From: Pandoraea vervacti
GTDB lineage: Bacteria; Pseudomonadota; Gammaproteobacteria; Burkholderiales; Burkholderiaceae
Assembly: GCF_000934605.2 (NCBI RefSeq)
Contig: NZ_CP010897.2
Coordinates: 1,426,001-1,490,000 of the forward strand
Direction: 5' to 3'
Length of the DNA stretch: 64,000 bases
The translations under genes were made by a program, and so were the position numbers. A model generated the notes under the pieces. It was not told the DNA's origin. It saw only the letters and a program-made list of their open reading frames with translations, and did no database searches. Shown piece by piece: positions 9,591 through 18,913 of this stretch (its first letter is position 1; the number at the start of each line of letters is the position of its first letter).

Positions 9591-11693
9591 TCACTTCACG
9601 CGCATACCGGGCTTAGCGCCATCGTGCGGCTCGAGAATGTAAATGCCCGGTTCGGCCTTCTCGTCGGCAGCCGACGCGGCGAGCACCATGCCTTCGGACA
9701 GGCCGAACTTCATCTTGCGCGGGGCGAGATTGGCGACCATCACCGTCAACTTGCCGACCAGCACTTCCGGCTGCGGATAGGCTGACCTGATGCCGGAGAA
9801 GACATTGCGCGTTTGCGCTTCGCCCACGTCGAGCGTGAGTTGCAGCAGCTTGTCCGAGCCCTCCACCGCCTTGCAATCGACAATGCGCGCAATGCGCAGA
9901 TCGATCCTGGCGAAGTCGTCGATGGTGATGATGCCGTCGTCGACCGTCTCAGCGGACTTTTCCGCCTTGGCCGACTTGTCCTTGCCCTTCGCCCTGGCCG
10001 CTGCAGCGTCGCCCGGGGGCGCGCTTGCCTGCAAGGAGTCGCGATTGGCGGCGAGCAGCGCTTCGACCTGCTTGCCTTCAACGCGCGTCATCAGGTGCTT
10101 GTAAGCGGTGATGGCGGTATCGGCGGTGAGCGCGCGCTCGACGTCCTGCCACGTTTGCGGGGCAATGTTCAGGAACTGTTCCACGGCTTGCGCTGTGCTC
10201 GGCAGCACCGGCTTGAGATAGAGCGTGAGCAGGCGGAACGCTTCCAGACACACAGAGCACGCGTCGTGCAGAGCATCCGCCTGCGCCGGGTCCTTCGCGA
10301 GATCCCACGGCTTGACCGTGTCGACGTAGCCGTTGACGGCGTCGGCCTGTTCCATGACCAAGCGCAGCGCCTTGCCGAATTCGCGACCTTCGTAATAAGT
10401 CGCGATCTGAGGTGCCACGGCGCGGATCTGTTTGAGCAGCGGCGCCTGCATGGCGTGCGCCGACACGCGGCCATCGAAACGCTTGATGAGGAAACCGGCG
10501 GCACGGCTGGCGATATTGACGTACTTGCCGACCAGATCGCTGTTGACGCGCGCGATGAAGTCATCGAGGTTCAGGTCGAGATCTTCCATCGTGTTGCCGA
10601 GCTTGGCGCCGATGTAATAGCGCAGCCATTCCGGATTCAGCCCGGTGTCGATGAAGCTCTGCGCCGTAATGAACGTGCCGCGCGACTTCGACATTTTTTG
10701 ACCGTCCACGGTCAGGAAGCCGTGGGCGTACACGTTGGTCGGCGTGCGATGGCCCGAGAATTCGAGCATCGCCGGCCAGAACAGCGTGTGGAAGTACATG
10801 ATGTCCTTCCCGATGAAGTGGTACTGCTCAGTCGTGGAACCGGGCTTGACCCATTCGTCGAAGTTCAGGCCGCGCTTGGCGCACAGGTTCTTGAAGCTGG
10901 CGTAGTAGCCGACGGGTGCGTCGAGCCACACGTAGAAGTACTTGCCCGGCGCGCCCGGAATCTCGAAGCCGAAGTACGGTGCATCGCGCGAGATGTCCCA
11001 GTCGGCCAGCGTCGATTCGCCGTCTTCGCCGAGCCATTCCTTCATTTTGTTCGCCGCTTCCGGCTGGGCGAGACCCGACACCCACTTGCGCAGGAACTGT
11101 TCGCAACGCTTGTCCGAGAGCTTGAAGAAGTAGTGGGTCGAGGTCTTGCGAATTGGCGTGGCGCCCGAGACGACCGAGTAGGGGTTGAGCAGGTCGGTCG
11201 GGGCATAAGTCGAGCCGCAGACTTCGCAGGAGTCGCCGTACTGGTCCTTGGCGCCGCACTTCGGGCATTCGCCCTTGATGAAGCGGTCCGGCAGGAACAT
11301 TTCCTTGACCGGGTCATACGCCTGTTCGATATCGCGCGCTTCGATCAGCCCCTGTTCCTTGAGGGCGAGATAAACGTTCTCCGACAGTTCGCGATTTTCT
11401 TCGGAATCCGTCGAGTAGTAGTTGTCGAACGAGATGCCGAAGCTGTCGAAGTCGCGCTTGTGCTCCTTCCAGACGCGATCGATCAATTGCTTGGGCGTAA
11501 GCCCTTCCTTTTCGGCGCGCAGCATGACCGGCGTGCCGTGCGTGTCGTCGGCCCCCACGTAATACACCTCATGGCCCTGCATTCGCATGAACCGTACCCA
11601 GATGTCGGTCTGGATGTATTCCACCAGGTGACCGATGTGGATCTGGCCATTGGCGTACGGCAGTGCGGATGTAACGAGAATGCGGCGGGACAT
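9591..11693 (-). CDS. metG: Methionine--tRNA ligase
   Basis: Charges tRNA-Met and initiator tRNA with methionine in the cytoplasm. The 700 residues hold every landmark of the long MetG type: the HIGH motif (His19-His22 in GQIHIGHLVEY), four zinc cysteines (C143, C146, C156, C159), the KMSKS loop near 331-335 (GQKMSKSRG), and a C-terminal EMAPII-like tRNA-binding domain from about residue 597. A Lys/Ala-rich linker precedes that domain. The start MSRRILVTSALPYANG is the usual one; the frame is open upstream by 83 codons but that stretch is not MetG-like. It has its own terminator and is transcribed toward the Lrp-family gene. Confidence 0.97.
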   Translation of the reverse strand: MSRRILVTSALPYANGQIHIGHLVEYIQTDIWVRFMRMQGHEVYYVGADDTHGTPVMLRAEKEGLTPKQLIDRVWKEHKRDFDSFGISFDNYYSTDSEENRELSENVYLALKEQGLIEARDIEQAYDPVKEMFLPDRFIKGECPKCGAKDQYGDSCEVCGSTYAPTDLLNPYSVVSGATPIRKTSTHYFFKLSDKRCEQFLRKWVSGLAQPEAANKMKEWLGEDGESTLADWDISRDAPYFGFEIPGAPGKYFYVWLDAPVGYYASFKNLCAKRGLNFDEWVKPGSTTEQYHFIGKDIMYFHTLFWPAMLEFSGHRTPTNVYAHGFLTVDGQKMSKSRGTFITAQSFIDTGLNPEWLRYYIGAKLGNTMEDLDLNLDDFIARVNSDLVGKYVNIASRAAGFLIKRFDGRVSAHAMQAPLLKQIRAVAPQIATYYEGREFGKALRLVMEQADAVNGYVDTVKPWDLAKDPAQADALHDACSVCLEAFRLLTLYLKPVLPSTAQAVEQFLNIAPQTWQDVERALTADTAITAYKHLMTRVEGKQVEALLAANRDSLQASAPPGDAAAARAKGKDKSAKAEKSAETVDDGIITIDDFARIDLRIARIVDCKAVEGSDKLLQLTLDVGEAQTRNVFSGIRSAYPQPEVLVGKLTVMVANLAPRKMKFGLSEGMVLAASAADEKAEPGIYILEPHDGAKPGMRVK

Positions 11694-12112
11694 GTGGATT
11701 GACTGTGGTGAGTTGCAGGGTGCAGGAAAGGACGATTCTAGCAGGCGGGGCGGCTCGACGCCCAAACGGGCATCGGGTCCGGGGAATCTGTCGTCTTTCG
11801 ACGCATGCGCGACGCGCGCTCCAGGTGCGCTCCAGGTGCGCTCCCTATGCGGCCAAAAAAAAAGCCGGAACGAGGTTCCGGCATAACTAGGCACACGTAA
11901 CGTCAATAACAAAGAGGAGATGGAAGCACCCACGGTAGGCACTTCCGAAGGGTCTGAGCGTTCGCGTGCGGGATTAGTTCAACCGATGTGCCGACTTTCG
12001 ATGCTGCGTTGCAACATGCGCTTGGCGGGGAGGCCGACAAACGCATGCCCGGCGGGCCGGGCATGCATTCGAACGGGTCAGGCGAGTGATACGGGAAACC
12101 CGGCCGGGGCCA
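11694..12112. other. Spacer between metG and the OmpA-like gene
   Basis: About 420 bases without a convincing gene. It holds the terminator at 11855-11882, two close direct copies of CCAGGTGCGCT (11821-11843), and presumably the metG promoter, which I could not place. No coding potential stands out on either strand. Confidence 0.5.
11855..11882 (-). terminator. Rho-independent terminator of the OmpA-like gene
   Basis: An 8-bp perfect stem GCCGGAAC/GTTCCGGC with a 3-base loop. On the minus strand it is followed by nine T residues. It lies 231 bases beyond the stop of the OmpA-like gene, which leaves a long 3' untranslated region. Confidence 0.85.
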
Positions 12113-12775
12113 TCAGCCGCGCGGCGCCTGTTGCTGTTGCGGCGCCTGCAGCAGGATTTCCACGCGACGGTTCTGGGCGCGGCCTTCCGCCGTGGCATCC
12201 GAGGCAACCGGCTGGCTCGAACCGACGCCGACACCTTGCAGACGTCGGGCGTCCACCCCCCGGCTGGTCAGGAACTGGATGACGCTGTTCGCACGGTTTT
12301 GCGACAGGGGAATGTTGATCTTGTCCCCACCGGTGCTATCCGTGTGCCCGATGACACGTGCGGTAATGCCCGGATTCTGGTTCATCGAATTGGCCAGATC
12401 GGTGAGCACCGCCGCGAAATTCGGCTTGATGGCGTATTGGTTGGTATCGAACGTCACGTCGCTCGGCACGTTGACCTGAAGCTGGCCGTCCGGACGCTCC
12501 GAGATCTGGGTGCCCGTGCCGGCCGTATGACCGCCCAGCGCATTCTTGATCGACTGCCAGTTATAGCCGGTGGCGCCGCCGGCGGCTGCGCCGACCGCTG
12601 CACCGATCAGGGTGCCCGTGGTGTTGCCACCGATGAGGTTGCCCAGGCCCGCCCCGACCGCCGCACCGACACCGGTGCCGACCGCCGTGTTGGTGCCTTG
12701 CTGCGTCTGGCATCCGGCGAGCATGGCAGCGGCGACCAGTACGAGCGCGGAGGCGCGCAGAGTATTCTTCTTCAT
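12113..12775 (-). CDS. OmpA family lipoprotein with glycine-zipper
   Basis: A 220-residue outer-membrane lipoprotein. A signal peptide ends in the lipobox LAGC (Cys22). Residues 33-70 are a glycine-zipper stretch (repeated GAAVGAG/GAAVGAAAGG), and about 95-205 form an OmpA-like peptidoglycan-binding domain (ARVIGHTDSTGGDKINIPLSQ, then NRRVEILLQ). The order resembles YiaD and similar proteins. It probably anchors the outer membrane to peptidoglycan; a more specific role is not visible. The Gln-rich tail is unremarkable. It is divergent from apbC. Confidence 0.88.
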   Translation of the reverse strand: MKKNTLRASALVLVAAAMLAGCQTQQGTNTAVGTGVGAAVGAGLGNLIGGNTTGTLIGAAVGAAAGGATGYNWQSIKNALGGHTAGTGTQISERPDGQLQVNVPSDVTFDTNQYAIKPNFAAVLTDLANSMNQNPGITARVIGHTDSTGGDKINIPLSQNRANSVIQFLTSRGVDARRLQGVGVGSSQPVASDATAEGRAQNRRVEILLQAPQQQQAPRG

Positions 12776-12855
12776 TTGAGGCTCCTTATCGATTAGCTAG
12801 CTGTGATGAAACACGCGTAAGCACTTCGTCGAAGCACGCGCGCGCCGCAGGGGTT

Positions 12856-12886
12856 TTGATCCTGACGGCGCGGCGTCTTTTACAAT
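12856..12886 (+). promoter_or_regulatory. Possible promoter of apbC
   Basis: TACAAT at 12881-12886 resembles a sigma-70 -10 box and TTGATC at 12856-12861 a -35 box, but the 19-base spacing is long. It would give a leader of about 155 bases before apbC. Confidence 0.3.
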
Positions 12887-13049
12887 AGCGCTGAGCTTGA
12901 ACCGCAGGCAAGGACAAATTGCCGCGACGGCTGGTTCCCCATAACACGCGCGCCTCGAATGCTAGTCGAGAGCGTGCGCCACGGTTGTTACAAGTTGTTA
13001 GCGCTACGCCGGGCATTTCCGGCGCGCCTCGACACAGCGAGAGACCCAC

Positions 13050-14132
13050 ATGGAAGTCGCCCAAATCAATGAAGTGCTGCGTGGCATCGTCGACCCGGAC
13101 ACGGGCCTGGACCTGATCGCCGGGAAGTATGTCAAGGAAGTCGCGGCCGAACACGGTCACGTCGGTATCAAGATCGAATTCGGCTATCCCGCCAAGAGCC
13201 AGTTCGAAGCGATGCGCACGCGAATTGCCGACGCCGTCGGCAAGCTGCCCGGTGTCGAGCGCGTGGCCGTCGAAATCGGCCAGAAGATCGTATCTCACGC
13301 CGTTCAACGCGGGGTGAAGCTCCTTCCCAATGTCAAGAACATCGTGGCGGTGGCCTCCGGCAAGGGCGGCGTGGGCAAGAGCACCACGGCCGTGAACCTC
13401 GCGCTGGCGCTGGCCGCCGAAGGCGCCAATGTCGGGATTCTCGATGCCGATATCTACGGCCCCTCGCTGCCCACGCTACTGGGCATTCACGGCAAACCCG
13501 AATCGAAGGACGGCAAGACGCTCGAACCGATGCAGGGGCATGGTCTGCAGGCGAGTTCCATCGGTTTTCTGATCGAGCCGGACAATCCCATGGTCTGGCG
13601 CGGCCCCATGGTCACGCAGGCGCTCGAACAGCTGCTCAACCAGACGAACTGGCACGACCTCGACTACCTGATCGTCGACATGCCGCCGGGCACGGGCGAC
13701 ATTCAGCTCACGCTCGCGCAGAAGGTGCCGGTCACGGGCGCGGTCATCGTGACGACGCCGCAGGATCTGGCGCTGCTCGACGCGCGCAAGGGACTCAAGA
13801 TGTTCGAGAAGGTCGGCGTGCCGATCCTGGGGCTGATCGAAAACATGAGCCTGCACATTTGCTCGAACTGCGGGCATGAAGAGCCGATCTTCGGCGTGGG
13901 CGGCGGCGAGCGCATGAGCCACGATTTCGACGTCGACCTGCTGGGCAAGCTGCCGCTGGAGATGAGCATTCGCGTGCACGCCGACGCGGGCATGCCAAGC
14001 GTGGTGGGCGACCCGGACGGCCGTGTGGCCGAGCTGTACAAGGGCATCGCCCGCAAGGTCGCGGTGAAGATCGCGGCCAGACAGAAGGACATGACCAGCA
14101 AGTTCCCGTCCATCGTCGTTCAGAACACGTAA
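13050..14132 (+). CDS. apbC: Iron-sulfur cluster carrier protein ApbC/Mrp
   Basis: P-loop ATPase of the Mrp/NBP35 type that carries [4Fe-4S] clusters to target enzymes. The N-terminal MIP18-like domain (about 1-80, including GIVDPDTGLDLI) is followed by the deviant Walker A GKGGVGKS (104-111), the switch IVDMPPGTGD, and the cluster-binding CSNC pair (C271, C274). Length (360) is normal. It lies between the divergent OmpA-like gene and dcd, a common order in Burkholderiaceae. The frame starts at the only sensible ATG, MEVAQINEVL. Confidence 0.93.
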   Translation: MEVAQINEVLRGIVDPDTGLDLIAGKYVKEVAAEHGHVGIKIEFGYPAKSQFEAMRTRIADAVGKLPGVERVAVEIGQKIVSHAVQRGVKLLPNVKNIVAVASGKGGVGKSTTAVNLALALAAEGANVGILDADIYGPSLPTLLGIHGKPESKDGKTLEPMQGHGLQASSIGFLIEPDNPMVWRGPMVTQALEQLLNQTNWHDLDYLIVDMPPGTGDIQLTLAQKVPVTGAVIVTTPQDLALLDARKGLKMFEKVGVPILGLIENMSLHICSNCGHEEPIFGVGGGERMSHDFDVDLLGKLPLEMSIRVHADAGMPSVVGDPDGRVAELYKGIARKVAVKIAARQKDMTSKFPSIVVQNT

Positions 14133-14266
14133 GGACCGGGGCTGCCGGCCCGTGCACAGGGATCGTGGGGCCCGCGCGGGGCGGTGCGAGTGAAAACATC
14201 ACCGCACCGCAACAATCGCGTAAAATACGCCCACTTTTTACGTACTACCCCAATTCAGGCCCAGAC

Positions 14267-14836
14267 ATGAGCATCAAGTCCGACAAATGGATCCGGCGTA
14301 TGGCCGAAGAGCACGGCATGATCGAGCCCTTCGAGCCGTCGCAGATCCGGTATTCCCAGGACGGGCAAAAGATCGTCAGCTACGGTACGTCGAGCTACGG
14401 CTACGACATTCGCTGTGCGCCTGAATTCAAGGTCTTCACCAACATCAACTCGACCATCGTCGATCCGAAGAACTTCGACGAGAAGTCCTTCGTCGACGTC
14501 GAGAGCGATGTGTGCATCATTCCGCCGAACTCGTTCGCGCTCGCGCGCACCGTCGAGTACTTCCGTATCCCGCGCAGCGTACTCACCGTGTGTCTGGGCA
14601 AGTCGACGTATGCCCGCTGCGGCATCATCGTGAACGTGACGCCGTTCGAACCCGAATGGGAGGGCTACGTGACGCTGGAATTCTCGAACACGACGCCGCT
14701 GCCGGCCAAGATCTACGCCAACGAAGGCGTCGCTCAGGTGCTGTTTTTCGAATCCGACGAAGTCTGCGAGACCTCGTACAAGGATCGCGGCGGGAAGTAC
14801 CAGGGCCAGCGTGGTGTCACGCTGCCGAAAACCTAG
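14267..14836 (+). CDS. dcd: dCTP deaminase
   Basis: Deaminates dCTP to dUTP, the main route to dTTP in proteobacteria. At 189 residues it has normal length. The catalytic glutamate (E138 in WEGYVTLEFS) and the substrate-binding GKSTYARCG loop (111-119) are present, and the C-terminal GGKYQGQRGVTLPKT tail is typical. The start MSIKSDKWIRRMAEEHGMI is the standard one. A TAAAAT at 14221 is a possible -10 box. A terminator follows at 14891. Confidence 0.96.
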   Translation: MSIKSDKWIRRMAEEHGMIEPFEPSQIRYSQDGQKIVSYGTSSYGYDIRCAPEFKVFTNINSTIVDPKNFDEKSFVDVESDVCIIPPNSFALARTVEYFRIPRSVLTVCLGKSTYARCGIIVNVTPFEPEWEGYVTLEFSNTTPLPAKIYANEGVAQVLFFESDEVCETSYKDRGGKYQGQRGVTLPKT

Positions 14837-14890
14837 CCTGTCAGGCTCGCACTCGCCGCCGGTGAGCACCCCACATTTCGCAATGCCCCA

Positions 14891-14926
14891 GAGCCACGGC
14901 CATGTCGGACCGTGGCTCGTTCTTTT
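14891..14926 (+). terminator. Rho-independent terminator after dcd
   Basis: A 9-bp stem GAGCCACGG/CCGTGGCTC is followed by GTTCTTTT. It separates dcd from the decarboxylase gene that starts 16 bases later. Confidence 0.75.
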
Positions 14927-14941
14927 GTCGAAGGAACGCCA

Positions 14942-17227
14942 ATGAAATTCCGTTTTCCGATCGTCATCATCGACGAGGACTTCCGCTCCGAAAACATCTC
15001 CGGATCCGGGATTCGCTCTTTGGCGGAGGCTATCGAAGCCGAGGGCATGGAAGTCAACGGTCTCACCAGCTACGGTGACCTGACCTCGTTCGCGCAGCAG
15101 GCAAGCCGCGCGTCGAGCTTCATCCTGTCCATCGACGACGATGAGTTCGGCACGTTCTCGAGCGAAGCGGGCGGCGAAGGCGAGGGCGAGCTGGCGCTGG
15201 CCATCATCAACCTGCGGGCCTTCGTGCAGGAAGTTCGCCGCCGCAATCCGGACATTCCGATTTTCCTGTATGGCGAGACGCGCACGTCGCGTCACATCCC
15301 GAACGACATCCTGCGCGAACTGCACGGCTTCATTCACATGTTCGAAGACACGCCGGAGTTCGTGGCGCGTCACATCATCCGTGAAGCCAAGTCCTACCTC
15401 GACTCGTTGCCGCCGCCGTTCTTCCGCTCGCTCACGCACTACGCCGCAGACGGTTCGTATTCGTGGCACTGCCCGGGGCACTCGGGGGGCGTAGCGTTCC
15501 TGAAGAGCCCGGTGGGGCAGATGTTCCACCAGTTCTTCGGTGAGAACATGCTGCGTGCCGACGTTTGCAACGCGGTCGAAGAGTTGGGGCAGTTGCTCGA
15601 TCACAACGGTCCGGTGGGGGCGTCCGAGCGCAATGCCGCGCGCATTTTCAATGCCGACCATCTCTTTTTCGTGACGAACGGCACCTCGACGTCGAACAAG
15701 ATCGTGTGGCATGCGACCGTGGCCCCGGGCGACATCGTCGTGGTCGATCGCAACTGCCACAAGTCGATCCTGCACGCGATCACCATGACGGGTGCTGTGC
15801 CGGTGTTTCTCACGCCGACGCGCAACCATCTCGGCATCATCGGCCCGATCCCGAAGTCCGAGTTCGAGCCCGAAGTCATTCGCGCCAAGATCGAAGCGAA
15901 CCCGTTCGCCCGCGAAGTGCTGGAGCGCGACCCGAACGCCAAGCCACGCATTCTCACGATTACGCAGAGCACGTACGACGGCGTGATCTACAACGTCGAA
16001 ATGATCAAGGACGTGCTGGGCAACAACATCGACACGCTGCACTTCGACGAAGCGTGGCTCCCGCACGCCGCGTTCCACGAGTTCTATCGCGACATGCACG
16101 CGATCGGCGAAGGCCGCCCGCGCTCGTCGGAAGCCACGATCTACGCCACGCACTCCACGCACAAGCTGCTCGCCGGGATCTCCCAGGCCTCGCAGATCGT
16201 GGTGCAGGATTCGGACGCGCGCACGTTCGACACGTACCGCTTCAACGAGGCGTATCTGATGCATACGTCGACCTCGCCGCAGTACGCGATCATCGCGTCG
16301 TGCGACGTGGCGGCCGCGATGATGGAGCCGCCGGGCGGCACGGCGCTGGTGGAAGAGTCGATCGTCGAGGCGCTGGACTTCCGTCGCGCCATGCGCAAGG
16401 TGGACGCGGAGTATGGCGATTCCTGGTGGTTCTCGGTCTGGGGCCCGGAGCATCTGGGCGACGAAGGCACGATTCAGCGCGAAGACTGGGTGTTGCGTGC
16501 GAACGAACGCTGGCACGGCTTTGGCGATCTGGCCGATGGCTTCAACATGCTCGACCCGATCAAGGCAACGATCATCACGCCGGGGCTCGACGTGGACGGC
16601 GAGTTCGGCGAGAGCGGCATCCCGGCGGCCATCGTCACGAAGTATCTCGCCGAGCACGGCATCATCGTCGAGAAGACCGGCCTGTATTCGTTCTTCATCA
16701 TGTTCACCATTGGCATCACCAAGGGCCGATGGAATTCGATGCTGACCGAGTTGCAGCAGTTCAAGGACGACTACGATCACAACCGTCCGTTGTGGCGCGT
16801 GCTGCCGGAGTTCGTGGCGCAGTTCCCGCGTTATGAACGCATTGGCCTGCGCGATCTGTGCGATCAGATTCACAGCGTCTACAAGGCGAACGACGTGGCG
16901 CGCGTGACGACCGAGATGTATCTCTCGGACATGCAACCGGCCATGAAGCCGACGGACGCCTTCGCGAAGCTGGCGCACCGCCAGATCGACCGGGTGCCCA
17001 TCGACGAACTCGAAGGGCGCGTGACGAGCGTGTTGCTCACGCCGTACCCGCCGGGCATTCCGCTGCTCATTCCGGGCGAGCGTTTCAACGCTGCGATCAT
17101 CGAGTATCTGCGTTTCGCGCGTGACTTCAACGAACGCTTCCCGGGCTTCCATACCGATATCCACGGTCTGGTCGTCGAGGAAGTGGACGGGCGCCCCGAG
17201 TACTTCGTGGATTGCGTGCGTCAGTAA
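14942..17227 (+). CDS. Lysine/ornithine/arginine decarboxylase, PLP-dependent
   Basis: A 761-residue member of the large biodegradative (fold III-type wing domain) basic amino acid decarboxylases. An N-terminal wing domain (1-130) is followed by the PLP domain, with GTSTSNKIV, HFDEAWL and the Schiff-base lysine K408 in ATHSTHKLLAG, then the C-terminal domain (LLTPYPPGIPLLIPGERF). It releases CO2 from lysine, ornithine or arginine to give a diamine. Which substrate it uses cannot be told from motifs alone. An RBS (AAGGAA) precedes the chosen ATG; a start 10 codons earlier falls in the dcd terminator. A strong terminator follows. Confidence 0.92.
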   Translation: MKFRFPIVIIDEDFRSENISGSGIRSLAEAIEAEGMEVNGLTSYGDLTSFAQQASRASSFILSIDDDEFGTFSSEAGGEGEGELALAIINLRAFVQEVRRRNPDIPIFLYGETRTSRHIPNDILRELHGFIHMFEDTPEFVARHIIREAKSYLDSLPPPFFRSLTHYAADGSYSWHCPGHSGGVAFLKSPVGQMFHQFFGENMLRADVCNAVEELGQLLDHNGPVGASERNAARIFNADHLFFVTNGTSTSNKIVWHATVAPGDIVVVDRNCHKSILHAITMTGAVPVFLTPTRNHLGIIGPIPKSEFEPEVIRAKIEANPFAREVLERDPNAKPRILTITQSTYDGVIYNVEMIKDVLGNNIDTLHFDEAWLPHAAFHEFYRDMHAIGEGRPRSSEATIYATHSTHKLLAGISQASQIVVQDSDARTFDTYRFNEAYLMHTSTSPQYAIIASCDVAAAMMEPPGGTALVEESIVEALDFRRAMRKVDAEYGDSWWFSVWGPEHLGDEGTIQREDWVLRANERWHGFGDLADGFNMLDPIKATIITPGLDVDGEFGESGIPAAIVTKYLAEHGIIVEKTGLYSFFIMFTIGITKGRWNSMLTELQQFKDDYDHNRPLWRVLPEFVAQFPRYERIGLRDLCDQIHSVYKANDVARVTTEMYLSDMQPAMKPTDAFAKLAHRQIDRVPIDELEGRVTSVLLTPYPPGIPLLIPGERFNAAIIEYLRFARDFNERFPGFHTDIHGLVVEEVDGRPEYFVDCVRQ

Positions 17228-17272
17228 ATGGGTGAGTGAACCGCGCGCACCGCGCGCGGATGCCCGACAACG

Positions 17273-17302
17273 CGGCCTCGTGTGAAAGCACGAGGCCGTT
17301 TT
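17273..17302 (+). terminator. Rho-independent terminator after the decarboxylase
   Basis: A 10-bp perfect stem CGGCCTCGTG/CACGAGGCCG with a 6-base loop, followed by TTTT. It lies 46 bases after the stop codon. Confidence 0.9.
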
Positions 17303-17602
17303 GCTATGGCGGTGTACGCGGCATGTGCGACATGTGCGTTGAACCGCGCAATGTCGCCTACGCGAATTTCGATCGGTGGAATTTCAAGGAGTGCTCATAC
17401 GCGTGGCGCGTAGACTCGCGGGGGTTCCGAATTGCCGCGTAATGCGCAGTGAAAGCACGCCAAATTCCCCCAATTCGATGTGACGTAACGCAAAACGCAG
17501 GTTTTGTGGGGAGGCTCGACTTCATCTCGTTTGGGACTTTTCCCGCAAATTCATGTGGTGACGGTTGCTACACTCATCGCACTTTTGTTGCGGGGGAGAG
17601 GC
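17303..17602. other. Spacer upstream of gltS
   Basis: About 300 bases without a gene I can support. It must contain the gltS promoter, but no clear -35/-10 pair stands out. No tRNA-like or repeated structure was seen. Confidence 0.4.
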
Positions 17603-18829
17603 ATGGAAATCACCAGAGAGTTGGCGTTCGGTACGTACGGCACGCTCGTGTGCGCCACGTTGGTGTTGTTGCTCGGACGTAAGCTGGTCGAATGGTTGAG
17701 TCCGTTGCGTACGTACAGCATTCCGGAACCGGTGGCGGCGGGACTGCTTGTCGCGCTCGGCACGCTGACCTTGCGCGAATTTGCCGACATCGAGCTGAAG
17801 TTCGATACGGCATTGCAGGCGCCGCTGATGCTGGCGTTTTTCGCGACCATCGGCCTGTCGGCGAATCTGGCCAGCCTGAAAGCGGGCGGCAGGCGGCTGG
17901 TGCTGTTTCTGGGGATCGTGGCGGCCATGCTGGTGATGCAGAACGCCATTGGGTTGAGCCTCGCGACGGCGATGGGGTTGCCGCCGGGCGTCGGGCTACT
18001 CGGCGGGTCGATCACGCTGGCCGGTGGGCACGGTACAGGCGCCGCGTGGGGCGAAACGCTCACCGAGCGTTACGGCGTGCAGTCGGCGCTCGAAATCGCG
18101 ATGGCGTGTGCGACCTTCGGACTGGTGCTCGGTGGCCTGCTCGGCGGGCCGGTGGCCCGTTATCTGGTGAGCCGGCTGGGGCGTACGGGCGGCAGCGCGC
18201 CCGGTGTCGATGCGGCCAAGGACACCGCGCCTGAAGGATTCGAACAGCCGCATACGGTGCGCCTGATCACCGCCCAGGCGCTGATCGAGACGGTCGCGAT
18301 GATCGCCATCTGTCTGCTCGGTGGCGAGATCCTCGCGCGCGCGTTGTCGGGCACCGCCTTCGAGTTGCCGACGTTCGTGTGCGTGCTGTTTACCGGCGTG
18401 GTGGTGCGCAACGTGCTGTCGCTCGTGGGATACGAAGTGTTCGAGCGCTCGCTCTCGGTGTTGGGCAACGTCAGCCTCTCGCTGTTTCTCGCGATGGCCC
18501 TCATGGCGCTGCGCTTGTGGGATCTCTCGACGCTTGCCCTGCCGATCGTCGTGATTCTGGTCGTGCAGGCCGTGGCGATGGCCGCATTCGCCATCTTCGT
18601 GACGTTTCGCGTCATGGGGCGCAATTACGATGCCGCTGTACTCGCTGCCGGGCATTGCGGTTTCGGTCTGGGCGCGACGCCCACCGCGATTGCCAATATG
18701 CAGGCGGTGACCGAGCGCTTCGGCCCCTCGCATATCGCCTTCCTGATCGTGCCGATGGTCGGTGCGTTCTTCATCGACATTCTCAACGCACTCGTCATCA
18801 AAGGCTTCCTGTCGTTGCCGATGTTCTGA
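17603..18829 (+). CDS. gltS: Sodium/glutamate symporter
   Basis: Inner-membrane carrier of the ESS family that imports glutamate with Na+. The 408 residues are almost wholly hydrophobic, with two halves related by inverted topology. Each half has a Gly-rich re-entrant loop: GGSITLAGGHGTGAAWGE and AGHCGFGLGATPTAIANMQA. Length matches the family. A GGGGGAGAG ribosome site lies 3 bases before the ATG. It shares a bidirectional terminator with argH. Confidence 0.93.
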   Translation: MEITRELAFGTYGTLVCATLVLLLGRKLVEWLSPLRTYSIPEPVAAGLLVALGTLTLREFADIELKFDTALQAPLMLAFFATIGLSANLASLKAGGRRLVLFLGIVAAMLVMQNAIGLSLATAMGLPPGVGLLGGSITLAGGHGTGAAWGETLTERYGVQSALEIAMACATFGLVLGGLLGGPVARYLVSRLGRTGGSAPGVDAAKDTAPEGFEQPHTVRLITAQALIETVAMIAICLLGGEILARALSGTAFELPTFVCVLFTGVVVRNVLSLVGYEVFERSLSVLGNVSLSLFLAMALMALRLWDLSTLALPIVVILVVQAVAMAAFAIFVTFRVMGRNYDAAVLAAGHCGFGLGATPTAIANMQAVTERFGPSHIAFLIVPMVGAFFIDILNALVIKGFLSLPMF

Positions 18830-18847
18830 GACGTCGGGCACGCTGGC

Positions 18848-18880
18848 CAAAAAAAATGCCACCGAAGGTGGCATTTTTTA
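18848..18880. terminator. Bidirectional terminator between gltS and argH
   Basis: Stem ATGCCACC/GGTGGCAT with a 3-base loop, flanked by an A run on the left and a T run on the right. It can therefore stop gltS on the plus strand and argH on the minus strand. Confidence 0.92.
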
Positions 18881-18913
18881 TCGACGAAGCTAAAGCAGTC
18901 GAGCCGTCGACGC

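Noticed and set aside
9813..11702. A 629-codon plus-strand frame across metG
   Set aside because: Antisense to metG, which has all its catalytic motifs; the frame is Arg/Val/Leu-biased and has no ribosome site.
14255..17164. A 969-codon open frame on the minus strand across dcd and the decarboxylase
   Set aside because: It lies antisense to two clearly conserved genes, has Arg/His/Val-rich composition typical of a GC-rich shadow frame, and has no recognisable domain.
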